From contig DATLSH010000074.1 of assembly GCA_035534235.1 (NCBI GenBank), positions 1-56,590 on the forward strand: DNA of 56,590 nucleotides, in the 5' to 3' direction. Shown here one piece after another: positions 7,700-16,376 of the stretch (position 1 is its first letter; each line of letters starts with the position of its first letter). This DNA is from Bog-473 sp035534235 (GTDB taxonomy: Bacteria > Actinomycetota > Acidimicrobiia > Acidimicrobiales > RAAP-2). A program made the position numbers and the translations under genes. Under the pieces are notes generated by a model. That model searched no databases and had not been told where the DNA came from. It was given only the letters and a program-made list of their open reading frames with translations.

Positions 7700-8701
7700 A
7701 TGGGATTCGTGAGGGACCCGTTTCAGAGGGTGTGGATCGGGCTCGGGGCCCTGGCTCTGGTGCTCCTGGCCGGGACCATCGGATATCTGGCTCTCGGTTT
7801 CGCTCTCCTCGATGCCGTGTATCAATCGGTCTCCACCGTCACCACGGTGGGATTCAACTCACCTCACCCGTTGAATCAGAGCGGCAAGCTCTTCACCATT
7901 GTCCTCATCCTCGTCGGTGTGGGCACCGCCCTTTACGCCTTCTCGGCGGTGTTCGAGATTCTCCTTGAGGGCCATGTTCGAGATCTCCTGAGGAGGCGCA
8001 ATATGGAACAGAGCATCGAACGGATGGACAGCCATGTGATCGTGTGCGGATGGGGTCGTGTCGGCCGGGAGGTGGCCCGCTTCCTCCACAATGCCGGTCG
8101 GGACGTCGTCGTCATCGACCGTGACCAGGATCGGCTCCGCGACGTGTCGTATGCCTCGGTCTGCGGGGATGTGACGGACGACGAGGTGCTGCACCGGGCC
8201 GGCATAAATCGGGCCGCCACCCTGGTTGCGGCACTCAATACAGACGCTGACAACCTTTACGTGACGGTGGCCAGCAAGTCGATGCGACCGGACCTGCAGA
8301 TAATCGCCCGGGCCCGCAGCGGGTCGTCCGAGGCGAAATTCCTGCGCGCCGGAGCCGACCGGGTGGTGAATCCCCAACAGCTGGGTGGAGACCGCATGGC
8401 ATCTTTCGTGACTCAGCCCCACGTGGTGGACTTTGTCGACGTGGTGATGCATGACGGCACCCTCAAGTTTCGTCTGGGCGAGCTCTCAATCTCCTCGCGG
8501 TCGAACATGGCCGGCAAGACACTTCGCTCGGCCCACCTGCGCGACCGCACCGGAGCCTTGGTCCTGGCCATACGCCGACCCGACGGCAGCTTCTTGACCA
8601 ACCCTTCGCCCGAGGATGCCATTCTGGCCGGGGACGTGCTGATTTCTGTTGGCACTGACGAGCAGCTTGAATCCCTGGCGGAATTCGCCGTGCGAGGCTG
8701 A
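7700..8701 (+). CDS. Potassium channel with RCK (TrkA-N/TrkA-C) domain
   Basis: 333 residues. Two membrane helices (about 12-33 and 64-90) bracket a pore loop with filter T48-T49-V50-G51-F52-N53 in place of the usual TVGYGD. A TrkA-N domain follows, with the GWGRVG nucleotide loop (G117 to G122) and the acidic VVVIDRD strand end, then a TrkA-C domain (about 245-330). This is the MthK-like two-TM layout: a tetrameric channel gated by a ligand at the RCK ring. The start is ATG with AGG about nine bases upstream. The 237-nt spacer from the flavoprotein gene shows no other gene. TVGF variants occur in related actinobacterial channels, so potassium selectivity is likely but not certain. Confidence 0.85.
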   Translation: MGFVRDPFQRVWIGLGALALVLLAGTIGYLALGFALLDAVYQSVSTVTTVGFNSPHPLNQSGKLFTIVLILVGVGTALYAFSAVFEILLEGHVRDLLRRRNMEQSIERMDSHVIVCGWGRVGREVARFLHNAGRDVVVIDRDQDRLRDVSYASVCGDVTDDEVLHRAGINRAATLVAALNTDADNLYVTVASKSMRPDLQIIARARSGSSEAKFLRAGADRVVNPQQLGGDRMASFVTQPHVVDFVDVVMHDGTLKFRLGELSISSRSNMAGKTLRSAHLRDRTGALVLAIRRPDGSFLTNPSPEDAILAGDVLISVGTDEQLESLAEFAVRG

Positions 8702-8746
8702 GCCGCGACCCGGGACCGCGCGCCAAGTCACGAGATCCGAGACTCG

Positions 8747-8767
8747 GGCCGACATGGTCGGTCGGCC
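8747..8767. terminator. Hairpin between convergent genes
   Basis: GGCCGAC and GTCGGCC form a perfect seven-base GC-rich stem with a seven-base loop in the 73-nt gap between two convergent genes. No T-tract follows, as is common in actinobacterial terminators. It could serve both strands. Confidence 0.5.
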
Positions 8768-8774
8768 GTCGACC

Positions 8775-9761
8775 TCATTGTCGCTCTGCGAGCCGGAGCG
8801 CATCAGGGTTGACGACGTTGATCGGTTTGCCCGTGGCGTACGCGTTCACCTGATCGAAGATCTCAGAGAACTGCAGCTCCCACTCTTCGCGTGTCACATA
8901 GCCGATGTGTGGCGTGCACACCACGTTGCCCATATTGAGGAGCGGATCGGCAGGATCCTGCATCGGTTCCCGTTCGAAGACGTCGACGGCTGCGAATCCC
9001 GGGCGTCCCCGGCGGAGCGCCTCCAGCAGCACCCCGGGTGCGATCAAGTCGGCACGGCTGGTATTGACGAGCAGGCTGGTCGGCTTCATGCGGGCCAGAT
9101 CATCGGCGTTCACGATGCCCCGCGTCCCCTCGACCAGCCTCATGTGGAGTGAGAGAACGTCGCATGACTCGAAGAACTCCTCCCTGCTCCCGGCCACCGT
9201 CATGCCTTCGGCCCGGGCCCGCTTTCTTGACTCCTCACTGGCCCAGACGGTGACGCCCATGTGGAAGGCGCGGGCGTAGTCAGCCACCACCCGGCCGATA
9301 CGGCCGTACCCATAGGTCCCGAATGTCTTGTCGCGGAGGGTCGATCCGATGCCCATCTGCCAGTTGCCCGCCTTGAGCGACGCCCCCTGCTGGGGAATCT
9401 GGCGGACGGCGGCCAGGACGAGTCCCCAGGTCAGTTCGGCCGTGGCGAACGAGGGCGACCCGGCATGTAGATCCGATGACACGGCGATGCCCAGTCGCGT
9501 GCAGGCGTCGATGTCGATGTGCGGATAGACGCTCCGCTGGCTGATCAACTTGAGTTTGGGAAGCCGCTCCAGCAGGGCCGCGCCGATTTGGGTCCGCTCG
9601 CGGATCAGCACCAGGGCCTCGCACCCGGCGAGCCGTTCGACCAATGGATCGACGGGTTGCAGATGGTCGTTCCATACCGTCACCTCATGGGGGGCGAGCT
9701 TGGCAAAGCAATCCAGCGTGCGCAGAGTGTCGAAGTAGTCATCGAGGATTGTGACCTTCAT
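8775..9761 (-). CDS. D-isomer-specific 2-hydroxyacid dehydrogenase
   Basis: 328 residues with the split catalytic domain around a Rossmann fold. It has the NAD motif GTYGYGRIGRVVADYA, and the catalytic trio Arg (NTSRADLI), Glu (DVFEREP) and His (TPHIGYVT). It would reduce a 2-keto acid or oxidise a D-2-hydroxy acid with NAD(H), in the cytosol; the substrate is not evident, and serine-pathway PGDH is unlikely because no ACT or intervening domain is present. GGAGG lies seven bases before the ATG. The gene stands alone, divergent from the secreted hydrolase. Confidence 0.85.
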   Translation of the reverse strand: MKVTILDDYFDTLRTLDCFAKLAPHEVTVWNDHLQPVDPLVERLAGCEALVLIRERTQIGAALLERLPKLKLISQRSVYPHIDIDACTRLGIAVSSDLHAGSPSFATAELTWGLVLAAVRQIPQQGASLKAGNWQMGIGSTLRDKTFGTYGYGRIGRVVADYARAFHMGVTVWASEESRKRARAEGMTVAGSREEFFESCDVLSLHMRLVEGTRGIVNADDLARMKPTSLLVNTSRADLIAPGVLLEALRRGRPGFAAVDVFEREPMQDPADPLLNMGNVVCTPHIGYVTREEWELQFSEIFDQVNAYATGKPINVVNPDALRLAERQ

Positions 9762-9850
9762 CCATCGTCCTCCGGAATTGGCGGTGCTCGACGACCATTC
9801 AAGCGCTGATTGACCTAACTTCGGGAATTCCCCACCCGGAAGGAGAATTC

Positions 9851-11020
9851 TTGAAGAGATGTCACCCCGGGCTCATGCGCTGGACCGCCGCGTGGATCCC
9901 GGTTGCGGCGGCGGGGATCTTGGGTCTCTGTGGTCCTGTCCCGGCTGCCGGGGCGGCGGGCATCCCCGATCACCTGCCGGCGGTTCCCCACGGCAACCCC
10001 AACACGGTGTTCTCCAAGGACGGTCCGTACAAACCGGGGGTCGCCTTCCAGACCACTCCGGGGGGCGACACTCTCGTCATCACGTACCCCGTCGACCCGG
10101 CGGCGACCGTGGGGAAACCGCACTATGTCATCGACCTGTTGCGCTGGCTCAACGGGTCGCCGACCGCGCCGACCCCTGCGAATCTGCCGAAGGACCTGCC
10201 CACCACCCTGGCCACCGATGCCTACCAGGACGTCCCCATCGCCACGCCCGGACCCTTCCCGGTGGTGATGTTCAGCCACGGGTTCAGCGGCTACCCCGAG
10301 CAGTCGAGCTTTCTCACCGACCACCTGGCCACGTGGGGTTTCGTGGTGGTTGCACCCGATCACCGTTCCCGGGACCTCCATGCCATGTTCAGCGGGACCA
10401 CGGGGCGGGGGCAGAGCGACATCACCGACCTGCGACAAGCGCTCGCCGTCGTGCGCTTCATGAATGCCGCGCCCAATGACCTCCTGAGTCACAAGCTCGA
10501 CCTCACCCGGGTGGCGTCACTGGGTCATTCTTCCGGTGGGGGAGCCGCCATCGCATTCGCCCGGGGCCCGGACGTGCGGACCTATGTGGCCCTCGCCCCC
10601 GAAGTTGCCACGCCTCCGAGGGGTAAGCCCGGAATGCTCATGCAGGGCACGGCTGACCAGGAGGTCAATCCGGCGGGCACCAAGAAGCTCTACGCGTCGC
10701 TCAGCACACCGAAGCGTCTGGTGCTGCTCGACCGGGCCGGTCACAACGTCTTTGACGACGCCTGCTCCATCGGGGCCGCCCAGGGCGGTCTGGTCGCCGT
10801 CATCAAGAAGCTTGGTCTGCCCCGCGGATTCGTGGGCATGGCCACAGATGGTTGCCTGGCCCCGGATGTGTCCCCGCCCAAGGTATGGCCCCTCATCGAT
10901 CAGGCAGTCACGGCCCAGCTCCGTTGGAGTCTGGGCATCGACAGGGCGCCCGTGGGCCTCGGTCCGGGGATGGGGCATGCCTACCCGGGAGTCTCGGCCA
11001 GCGTGACGGCCGATCCATAG
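9851..11020 (+). CDS. Secreted alpha/beta hydrolase (PAF-acetylhydrolase/cutinase-like)
   Basis: 389 residues with an N-terminal signal peptide (charged start, hydrophobic core WTAAWIPVAAAGILGLCGPV, then AAGAAG). The alpha/beta hydrolase core shows the oxyanion region VVMFSHGFSGYPEQSS, the nucleophile elbow GHSSGGG, a likely acid Asp (GTADQEV) and the catalytic His (RAGHNVFDD). This matches exported PAF-acetylhydrolase or dienelactone-hydrolase-like esterases, including cutinase-like enzymes, so it should cleave lipid or polyester esters outside the cell. AAGGAGA sits a good distance before TTG at 9851, supporting this unusual start; an ATG follows at the ninth codon. Substrate is unknown. 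Confidence 0.8.
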   Translation: MKRCHPGLMRWTAAWIPVAAAGILGLCGPVPAAGAAGIPDHLPAVPHGNPNTVFSKDGPYKPGVAFQTTPGGDTLVITYPVDPAATVGKPHYVIDLLRWLNGSPTAPTPANLPKDLPTTLATDAYQDVPIATPGPFPVVMFSHGFSGYPEQSSFLTDHLATWGFVVVAPDHRSRDLHAMFSGTTGRGQSDITDLRQALAVVRFMNAAPNDLLSHKLDLTRVASLGHSSGGGAAIAFARGPDVRTYVALAPEVATPPRGKPGMLMQGTADQEVNPAGTKKLYASLSTPKRLVLLDRAGHNVFDDACSIGAAQGGLVAVIKKLGLPRGFVGMATDGCLAPDVSPPKVWPLIDQAVTAQLRWSLGIDRAPVGLGPGMGHAYPGVSASVTADP

Positions 11021-11035
11021 ATCCTGATCGGTTGC

Positions 11036-11063
11036 TACAATACCTACGTGACTACGCAGGTAT
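11036..11063 (+). promoter_or_regulatory. ArsR-type operator over a leaderless promoter
   Basis: TACAAT at 11036-11041 is six bases before the GTG start at 11048. An imperfect inverted repeat spans 11040-11063: arms ATACCT-x-CGT and ACG-x-AGGTAT, 24 bases in all and 18 of them symmetric. Its length and half-site spacing fit ArsR/SmtB operators. Binding would block polymerase and, unusually, the operator includes the first codons of the gene. Confidence 0.6.
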
Positions 11064-11368
11064 ATGGAGACCCTTCACAGGAGGAGTTTCACTCCGCCGT
11101 CGGGATGCTGAAGCTGCTGGGCGACGAGACCAGGCTGCGCGTCATCTGGGCGTTGCTCAGCGGCGAGCATTCCGTCAACGAGTTGGCGGAGCTCATCGGA
11201 GCGCAACCGGCCGGTGTCTCGCAGCACCTGGCCAAGTTGCGTCTGGCCCGTCTGGTGCGCAGCCGGCGCCAGGGCACGCGGATCTACTACCTGGTCGACG
11301 ATGCCCACGTCCGCCGCCTCGTTGAGGAAGTCCTGTCCCATGCCGATCATGTGGCGTCGCGTGGCTGA
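11048..11368 (+). CDS. ArsR/SmtB-family zinc-type metal sensor
   Basis: 106 residues: a winged helix (MLKLLGDETRLRVIWALL, recognition helix QPAGVSQHLAKLRLARLV, wing RRQGTRIYYLV). The C-terminal helix has the pattern D-x-H-x10-H-x2-H (DAHVRRLVEEVLSHADH), the alpha5 metal site of SmtB, CzrA and Zur-like ArsR proteins, which bind Zn(II) or Co(II) and then leave DNA. No alpha3 Cys pair (ELCVCDL type) is present, arguing against arsenic or cadmium sensing. It overlaps the downstream CDF exporter, which it should derepress when zinc is high, and probably controls itself through the dyad at its start. Confidence 0.88.
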   Translation: MTTQVYGDPSQEEFHSAVGMLKLLGDETRLRVIWALLSGEHSVNELAELIGAQPAGVSQHLAKLRLARLVRSRRQGTRIYYLVDDAHVRRLVEEVLSHADHVASRG

Positions 11369-12278
11369 ACGGGGACACGGCCACCATGCCCACTCGATGG
11401 GAACCGATCGGCGGGCTCTGCACCTCACGCTGATCCTGCTCGGCGCCTTCATGGTGTTCGAGGTGGCCATGGCCATCGCCTCTAGCTCCCTGGCCCTACT
11501 GGCCGATGCCGGGCACATGCTGGCCGATGTCGGCGCGATCGCCGGCTCCCTCCTGGCCATTCGGCTGGCCGCCCGACCGGAGACGGGATCCCACACCTAC
11601 GGCATGATCCGCGCCGAGATCCTGGCCGCTGCCGCCAACGGCATCACCTTGCTCCTCGTCTCCGCCCTGGTCACCTTCGAGGCCGTGCAGCGCCTGGTCA
11701 GACCTTCGCCGGTGATCGGGGTGAACCTCATAGTGGTGGCGGGCATCGGCGTGGCGGTGAATCTCGTGGCCACCCTCACGATGTCCAAAGCGGACAGGAG
11801 CTCCCTCAACATTGAGGGTGCCTATCGCCACATCCTCACCGATCTCTACGGCTTCGCGGGGACCGCCATTGCCGGCATCGTGATTTTGATCACGGGTTTC
11901 TCCAGGGCCGACTCCATTGCATCCTTGGTCGTGGTCTGCCTCATGCTCAAGGCCGCAGTGGAGCTCCTGCGACCGGCGCTCCGCATACTCCTCGAGGCCA
12001 CGCCCGAGGACATCGACCTGGACGAGGTGCGCAGCCATCTGCTCGCCTTGCCCGAGGTGGAATCGGTGCACGACCTTCATGCCTGGACATTGACCTCTTC
12101 CCTCCCGATCCTCACCGCCCACGTGGTGGTGACTGACGACTGCCTGACCAGCGGGGACGCGGGCCGGGTCCTGGACCACCTGCAGGACTGTCTGGCTGGT
12201 CATTTCGACGTTGCCCATTCCACGCTCCAGTTCGAGTCGATCGGCCACATCGATCATGAGCTGGGGGGCCACCCCTAA
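11340..12278 (+). CDS. CDF-family zinc/cation efflux transporter (CzcD-like)
   Basis: 312 residues. Six membrane helices (about 28-290) include the metal-site pairs ADAGHMLADVG in TM2 and HILTDLYG in TM5, the HD-HD pattern of zinc-selective CDF proteins. A His-rich start (RGHGHHAHS) and a C-terminal cytoplasmic domain (EVESVHDLHAWTL...) complete the family layout. It exports Zn(II), and perhaps Co/Cd, in exchange for protons. The start lies inside the sensor gene; ATG 11340 is favoured by GAGGAAG nine bases upstream, with GTG 11361 a shorter alternative. It forms a bicistronic metal-response operon and its stop overlaps the convergent RNA methyltransferase gene. Confidence 0.88.
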   Translation: MPIMWRRVAERGHGHHAHSMGTDRRALHLTLILLGAFMVFEVAMAIASSSLALLADAGHMLADVGAIAGSLLAIRLAARPETGSHTYGMIRAEILAAAANGITLLLVSALVTFEAVQRLVRPSPVIGVNLIVVAGIGVAVNLVATLTMSKADRSSLNIEGAYRHILTDLYGFAGTAIAGIVILITGFSRADSIASLVVVCLMLKAAVELLRPALRILLEATPEDIDLDEVRSHLLALPEVESVHDLHAWTLTSSLPILTAHVVVTDDCLTSGDAGRVLDHLQDCLAGHFDVAHSTLQFESIGHIDHELGGHP

Positions 12279-13531
12279 GGCGGGGGAGTGAGGGTGGCCA
12301 CCAGTTCCACGTGTTCGGTCATCGGAAAGATGTCAAAGGCGCGGAGCGTCGAGAGCGTCCAGCCGCGGGCGAGGAGGGGACGAATGTCCCGGCTGAAGGT
12401 GGCGGGGTCACAGGAGACGTACGCCACCTTGCGGACCGTGTGCCCGTGATTCCCGATCGCCTCCATGACGGCGGTGCCCGCTCCCTCCCGGGCCGGGTCG
12501 AGGACGATGAGATCCGCCCGGCCGATGCCGCGCTCGACCAATTCTGGCGTGACGGAGGCCTTCAGGACGCGAAGTTGCGGGAATGCCGAGCCGTTGTGCT
12601 CAGCGTCCGCGCAGGCCCGACGGTCACGCTCGACCGCCAGGAGAGAGCCACGTGGACCGACGGCGTCAGCCAAGACGACGGAGAACAGACCTGCGCCGGC
12701 ATACAGGTCCACCACCGATTCTCCGGGGGACGTCCCCAAGGCGGAGACCACCGCCAGGCAGAGGGCTGACGCGGCACCGACGTGGACCTGCCAGAAGACT
12801 CCGGCCGTGATCCGGAAGGTGAAGCCGGACACGACCGCCTGAACCGACCCCGGCTGGCGCAGGACGCGCCCGCGGGCCACGACACCGGCCCCGAGGTCGG
12901 GTAGCGCAAGCTTGACCTTGCGGGATGCCTGTAAGGACACCACAGCGTCCCTGCCATCTGATCCGACCATCACGTCGAGCTCGTCGAACCCCGGCCACTG
13001 CGCATCGAAGACGCCGGTCCCGTTGACCCAAGGGCTGGCTATGGGACACTCGTTGACGTATTCGATTTCATGGGAGCGGTGCTGGCGGAAACCGGGCCTG
13101 CCGTCTTGGTCAATGGCGAGCCGGATCCGATTGCGCCAGCCCAATCCGGCCACGTCGCCAGGCACCGCTTCGACGTCGATCTCCCGCACAATCCCCGCCA
13201 CCCGTTTGAGCTGCTCGGCGATCCGGAAACCTTTGAGCCGGCGTTGCGCAGCAACGTCGACGTGTTGAAAGTCGCACCCACCGCATCGGTCCGGCCCCGC
13301 ATGGGGGCACGGAGGCGACACTCGATCGGGTGAGGGCTGGAGCACTTCGATGGCATCGGCCCTCAGGTACGACCGGGTCGAAGAGGTCACTTTGGCCATG
13401 ACCCGTTCGCCGGGCAGCGAGTGGCGGACGAAGACGACACGTCCATCGGGAGTGCGGGCTACGCAACCCCCACCTCCCGCTACATTGCCGATTTCCAACT
13501 CAAGGACGGTGGTGTCCTCTTCCGCCGCCAT
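12275..13531 (-). CDS. TRAM-domain RNA (uracil-5)-methyltransferase, RlmD/TrmA type
   Basis: 418 residues: an N-terminal TRAM domain (1-62) and Fe-S cysteines C75, C83 and C86 (CPHAGPDRCGGC) with a further Cys in VNECPI. The SAM-binding fold follows with motif VVDLYAGAGLFSVVLA, then VLDPAREG and the catalytic Cys segment YVSCDPATFSRDI, with Glu in MTEHVE as the general base. Members methylate C5 of a uracil in tRNA or 23S rRNA; the target is not decided by sequence, though the Fe-S cysteines favour RlmD-like enzymes. The stop overlaps the convergent CDF gene by four bases. Confidence 0.85.
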   Translation of the reverse strand: MAAEEDTTVLELEIGNVAGGGGCVARTPDGRVVFVRHSLPGERVMAKVTSSTRSYLRADAIEVLQPSPDRVSPPCPHAGPDRCGGCDFQHVDVAAQRRLKGFRIAEQLKRVAGIVREIDVEAVPGDVAGLGWRNRIRLAIDQDGRPGFRQHRSHEIEYVNECPIASPWVNGTGVFDAQWPGFDELDVMVGSDGRDAVVSLQASRKVKLALPDLGAGVVARGRVLRQPGSVQAVVSGFTFRITAGVFWQVHVGAASALCLAVVSALGTSPGESVVDLYAGAGLFSVVLADAVGPRGSLLAVERDRRACADAEHNGSAFPQLRVLKASVTPELVERGIGRADLIVLDPAREGAGTAVMEAIGNHGHTVRKVAYVSCDPATFSRDIRPLLARGWTLSTLRAFDIFPMTEHVELVATLTPPP

Positions 13532-14154
13532 GGTCGGGATACTACGGGCTTGATCTCAATCACTCCTCCGACCTCAACGGACCGTTGATCCAAACGTTCG
13601 GTGGCATCGTTGCTCCCGCCATTCCGCGCGGGATGCACCGAGCATGTGAAAGGTCCGGAGGTCTCAATAGGGCACCAGACGCCACGCTCGGGGCGGTTGC
13701 TTCACGGTACTTACCCGTCTGCGCAGGTTCCCAACGCTCGAAGGGTGTCGGGACAGGTCACGCAGTGCGGATTCATCAGGTCTCCGGCATGAGTTCGTTC
13801 GACCTACCCCGAGAGATTGCCTGCCTCCCCCTTGCCCGCCGAGGAACTGGCTGGCGGTGTAGCCGTAGAGGTGCCGGTGGCTTCCGACCACCAGGTGGCG
13901 CTTGCTGGCCAAGAGCTCGTTGACCGCGACCTCGAAGGTGCTCGACGGATCGGGAAAGTGCCCGGGCACCACCAGAGGGCGGTCGACGCTACGCCAGAGC
14001 CGCGCGTCCGGTGTGGTGAAGGGGTTGACATTTCCCGTATTTGCACTGCTCCGTTCAGTTCCCATGAAGAGGTACATCGCCCTGAAAGCCATGAGGACCT
14101 GGCCACTGACCCAGAGCGGAAGTGTGTGGACCGTCGCTGGCCCGAGGTGACGGT
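13532..14154. other. Spacer with no confident gene
   Basis: A minus-strand frame at 13664-14161 would encode 165 residues, with a plausible inner start (MAFRAMYLFMGTERSSAN) and a stretch RHLVVGSHRHLYGYTASQFL. It has no clear ribosome binding site, no family I recognise and an Arg-rich tail. A small accessory gene or a relic is possible. Nothing else coding is visible between the RNA methyltransferase and the thiolase operon. Confidence 0.3.
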
Positions 14155-14171
14155 TTGACACGGCGTGTCAA
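14155..14171. promoter_or_regulatory. Perfect dyad over a -35, candidate TetR-type operator
   Basis: TTGACACGGCGTGTCAA is a perfect seven-base inverted repeat around GGC. Its first six bases are a consensus -35 (TTGACA); TAAACG 16 bp on could be the -10. It lies about 75 nt before the thiolase start, so a repressor here would control the four-gene catabolic operon. No TetR gene is adjacent. Confidence 0.55.
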
Positions 14172-14245
14172 TCTGGTAAACGCTCGTTTCCTACATGGCC
14201 CAAAGATCCTTGCGGGTGAACGGGCGGACACAGAGGGGATGTTGA

Positions 14246-15433
14246 ATGTCAGAGCGCACGTTCGTCATCGGCGTGGGAATGACCAAGTTCGAGAAGCCGG
14301 GTTCGGTGGACTGGGACTACCCCGATATGGGTCGCCAGGCCGGCCAGAAGGCCCTGGCCGATGCCGGCCTTGCCTATGAGCTGGTGGAGCAGGCTTTCGT
14401 AGGCTACTGCTATGGCGATTCCACCACGGGGCAGCGTGCCCTCTACGAGCTCGGGCTCACGGGGATACCTGCCGTCAATGTGAACAACAACTGCTCGACC
14501 GGGAGCTCGGCCCTGTACCTCGGTCGTAGGTTCATTCAGGGAGGCATCTCCGACTGCGTCCTGGCGTTGGGCTTCGAGAAGATGGAGAAGGGGAGTCTCG
14601 GTGTGAAATACACCGATCGCACCATGCCGCTCGATAAGCACTTCATCGACATGAACGAGCGTCGGGGCTTCGCTGGCGGCCCCCCGGCGGCCCAGATGTT
14701 CGGCAACGCAGGGCGCGAGTACATGGAGCGCTACGGCGTCAAGGCCGAGTCATTCGCCCGGATCGGGGAGAAGAATCACCGCCATTCCGTGAACAACCCC
14801 TATAGCCAGTTCCAGGACGAGTACTCACTTGAGGACATCCTCAATGCACCGATGATCCATGACCCCTTGACCAAGCTCCAGTGCTGCCCGACTTCCGACG
14901 GCGGTGCGGCGGCCGTCCTGGCCAGCGGGCGCTTCGTCAAGGAGCACGGTCTGGAGGCGCAGGCGGTCGAAATCGTGGGTCAGTCCATGACGACTGACTT
15001 CGAGTCCACCTTTTCGGGCTCTGACATGAGCCTGGTCGGATTCGACATGACGAGAGCGGCCGCGCTGGCGGTCTACCAGGAGTCGGGCCTGGGACCCGAG
15101 GAGGTCGATGTCATTGAGCTGCATGACTGCTTCAGCGCCAATGAACTGATCACGTACGAAGCATTGGGTCTGTGCGGGGAAGGAAAAGCCGGCGATCTGA
15201 TCGATTCGGGTGCCGTCACCTATGGTGGCCAGGTCGTGGTCAATCCCTCAGGTGGCCTGATCTCCAAGGGGCATCCTCTCGGTGCCACGGGCTTGGCCCA
15301 ATGTTCCGAGCTCACATGGCAACTCCGGGGAGCGGCCGAGGCCCGACAAGTCGACGGAGCCACCGTCGCCCTCCAACACAATCTTGGTCTGGGCGGCGCC
15401 GCCGTTGTGACCATGTACCGAAAGGAAAGCTGA
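14246..15433 (+). CDS. SCP-x-type thiolase / lipid-transfer protein
   Basis: 395 residues, a thiolase of the sterol-carrier-protein-x branch. The nucleophile Cys lies in VNNNCSTGSSAL, followed by the VIELHDCFSANEL block with its His and the GGLISKGHPLGATG loop with the second His. The second active-site Cys of classical biosynthetic thiolases is absent, as usual in this branch. Such enzymes cleave 3-ketoacyl-CoA (or act as retro-aldolase partners) during sterol or branched-lipid side-chain breakdown. It is the first gene of a tight operon, only three bases before the SDR, and has GAGGGG upstream of the ATG. Confidence 0.88.
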   Translation: MSERTFVIGVGMTKFEKPGSVDWDYPDMGRQAGQKALADAGLAYELVEQAFVGYCYGDSTTGQRALYELGLTGIPAVNVNNNCSTGSSALYLGRRFIQGGISDCVLALGFEKMEKGSLGVKYTDRTMPLDKHFIDMNERRGFAGGPPAAQMFGNAGREYMERYGVKAESFARIGEKNHRHSVNNPYSQFQDEYSLEDILNAPMIHDPLTKLQCCPTSDGGAAAVLASGRFVKEHGLEAQAVEIVGQSMTTDFESTFSGSDMSLVGFDMTRAAALAVYQESGLGPEEVDVIELHDCFSANELITYEALGLCGEGKAGDLIDSGAVTYGGQVVVNPSGGLISKGHPLGATGLAQCSELTWQLRGAAEARQVDGATVALQHNLGLGGAAVVTMYRKES

Positions 15434-15436
15434 ACC

Positions 15437-16339
15437 ATGTTGCAAGACAGAGTGGCCATCATCACGGGAGGCGGCCGCGGCATCGGCCGCGAGCACGCCC
15501 TCCTCTTCGCATCGCTTGGTGCCAAGGTGGTGGTCAACGATCTCGGTGGGGCCATCGACGGTTCCGGGGCAGACGTCTCGGCGGCTCAGTCGGTCGTCGA
15601 CGAAATCGTGGCCGCAGGCGGGCAAGCCGTGGCCAGCACCGACAGCGTCACATCGTTCGGCGAGGCCAAGGCCATCGTCGAACTGGCCACGTCGACCTTT
15701 GGTGATCTTCACATTGTGGTGAACAACGCCGGGATCCTGCGCGACCGGATGTTGGTCTCAATGAGCGAGCAGGAATTCGACGACGTCATCGCGGTGCACC
15801 TCAAGGGCACGTTCAACGTCACTCGCCACGCCGCCGAATTCTGGCGCGAGGCGGCCAAGGCCGGCGACATCGTGGATCGGGCCATTGTCAACACCAGCTC
15901 GGGCGCCGGGCTGCACGGCAACGTCGGGCAGACCAACTACTCGGCCGCCAAGGCAGGGATCGCGGCCATGACCGTGGTCAACGGCATGGAGCTCAATCGC
16001 TACGGGGTGCGGGCCAATTGCATCGCCCCGGTCGCACGGACCCGCCTCACCCTGCAGACCCCCGGTCTGGGTGAGGCGATGGGCAAGCACGTGTTCGACC
16101 CCGAGAACATCTCACCCCTGGTGGCCGTCCTGGCTGCCGAGACCTGCCCCTTCAACGGCCAGGTATTCAGCGTGTACGGCGGTTCCGTCGGCATTTACGC
16201 CGGCTGGTCAATCGCCCAGGAGGTGTCCACCGACGATCGATGGACACCCGAGGCACTGGCTTCGGCCATGGACAAACTCCCACGGACCGTCGAGGTCAAC
16301 AGTCAGATGACCGCGCTGGTCAAGGCGATGCAGAGCTGA
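15437..16339 (+). CDS. SDR-family 3-hydroxyacyl-CoA dehydrogenase-like protein
   Basis: 300 residues: the cofactor loop TGGGRGIGREHA, VNDLGG after the second strand, the NNAG motif, catalytic Ser (NTSSGAGLHG) and the YSAAK pair. The insert after the second strand (AIDGSGADVSAAQSVVDEI) is typical of the HSD17B4/MaoC-associated dehydrogenase branch, which oxidises 3-hydroxyacyl-CoA with NAD. Together with the preceding thiolase it would supply the last two steps of a beta-oxidation turn. AAAGG just upstream, inside the thiolase end, may serve as the SD. Confidence 0.88.
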   Translation: MLQDRVAIITGGGRGIGREHALLFASLGAKVVVNDLGGAIDGSGADVSAAQSVVDEIVAAGGQAVASTDSVTSFGEAKAIVELATSTFGDLHIVVNNAGILRDRMLVSMSEQEFDDVIAVHLKGTFNVTRHAAEFWREAAKAGDIVDRAIVNTSSGAGLHGNVGQTNYSAAKAGIAAMTVVNGMELNRYGVRANCIAPVARTRLTLQTPGLGEAMGKHVFDPENISPLVAVLAAETCPFNGQVFSVYGGSVGIYAGWSIAQEVSTDDRWTPEALASAMDKLPRTVEVNSQMTALVKAMQS

Positions 16340-16376
16340 CCGCCAATGCCCCGATGACCGCGTCGCCTGTCGCCCG

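Noticed and set aside
7466..7825. A minus-strand frame in the spacer before the channel gene
   Set aside because: Half of it is antisense to the channel; the remaining 37 residues after an inner Met have no SD or domain.
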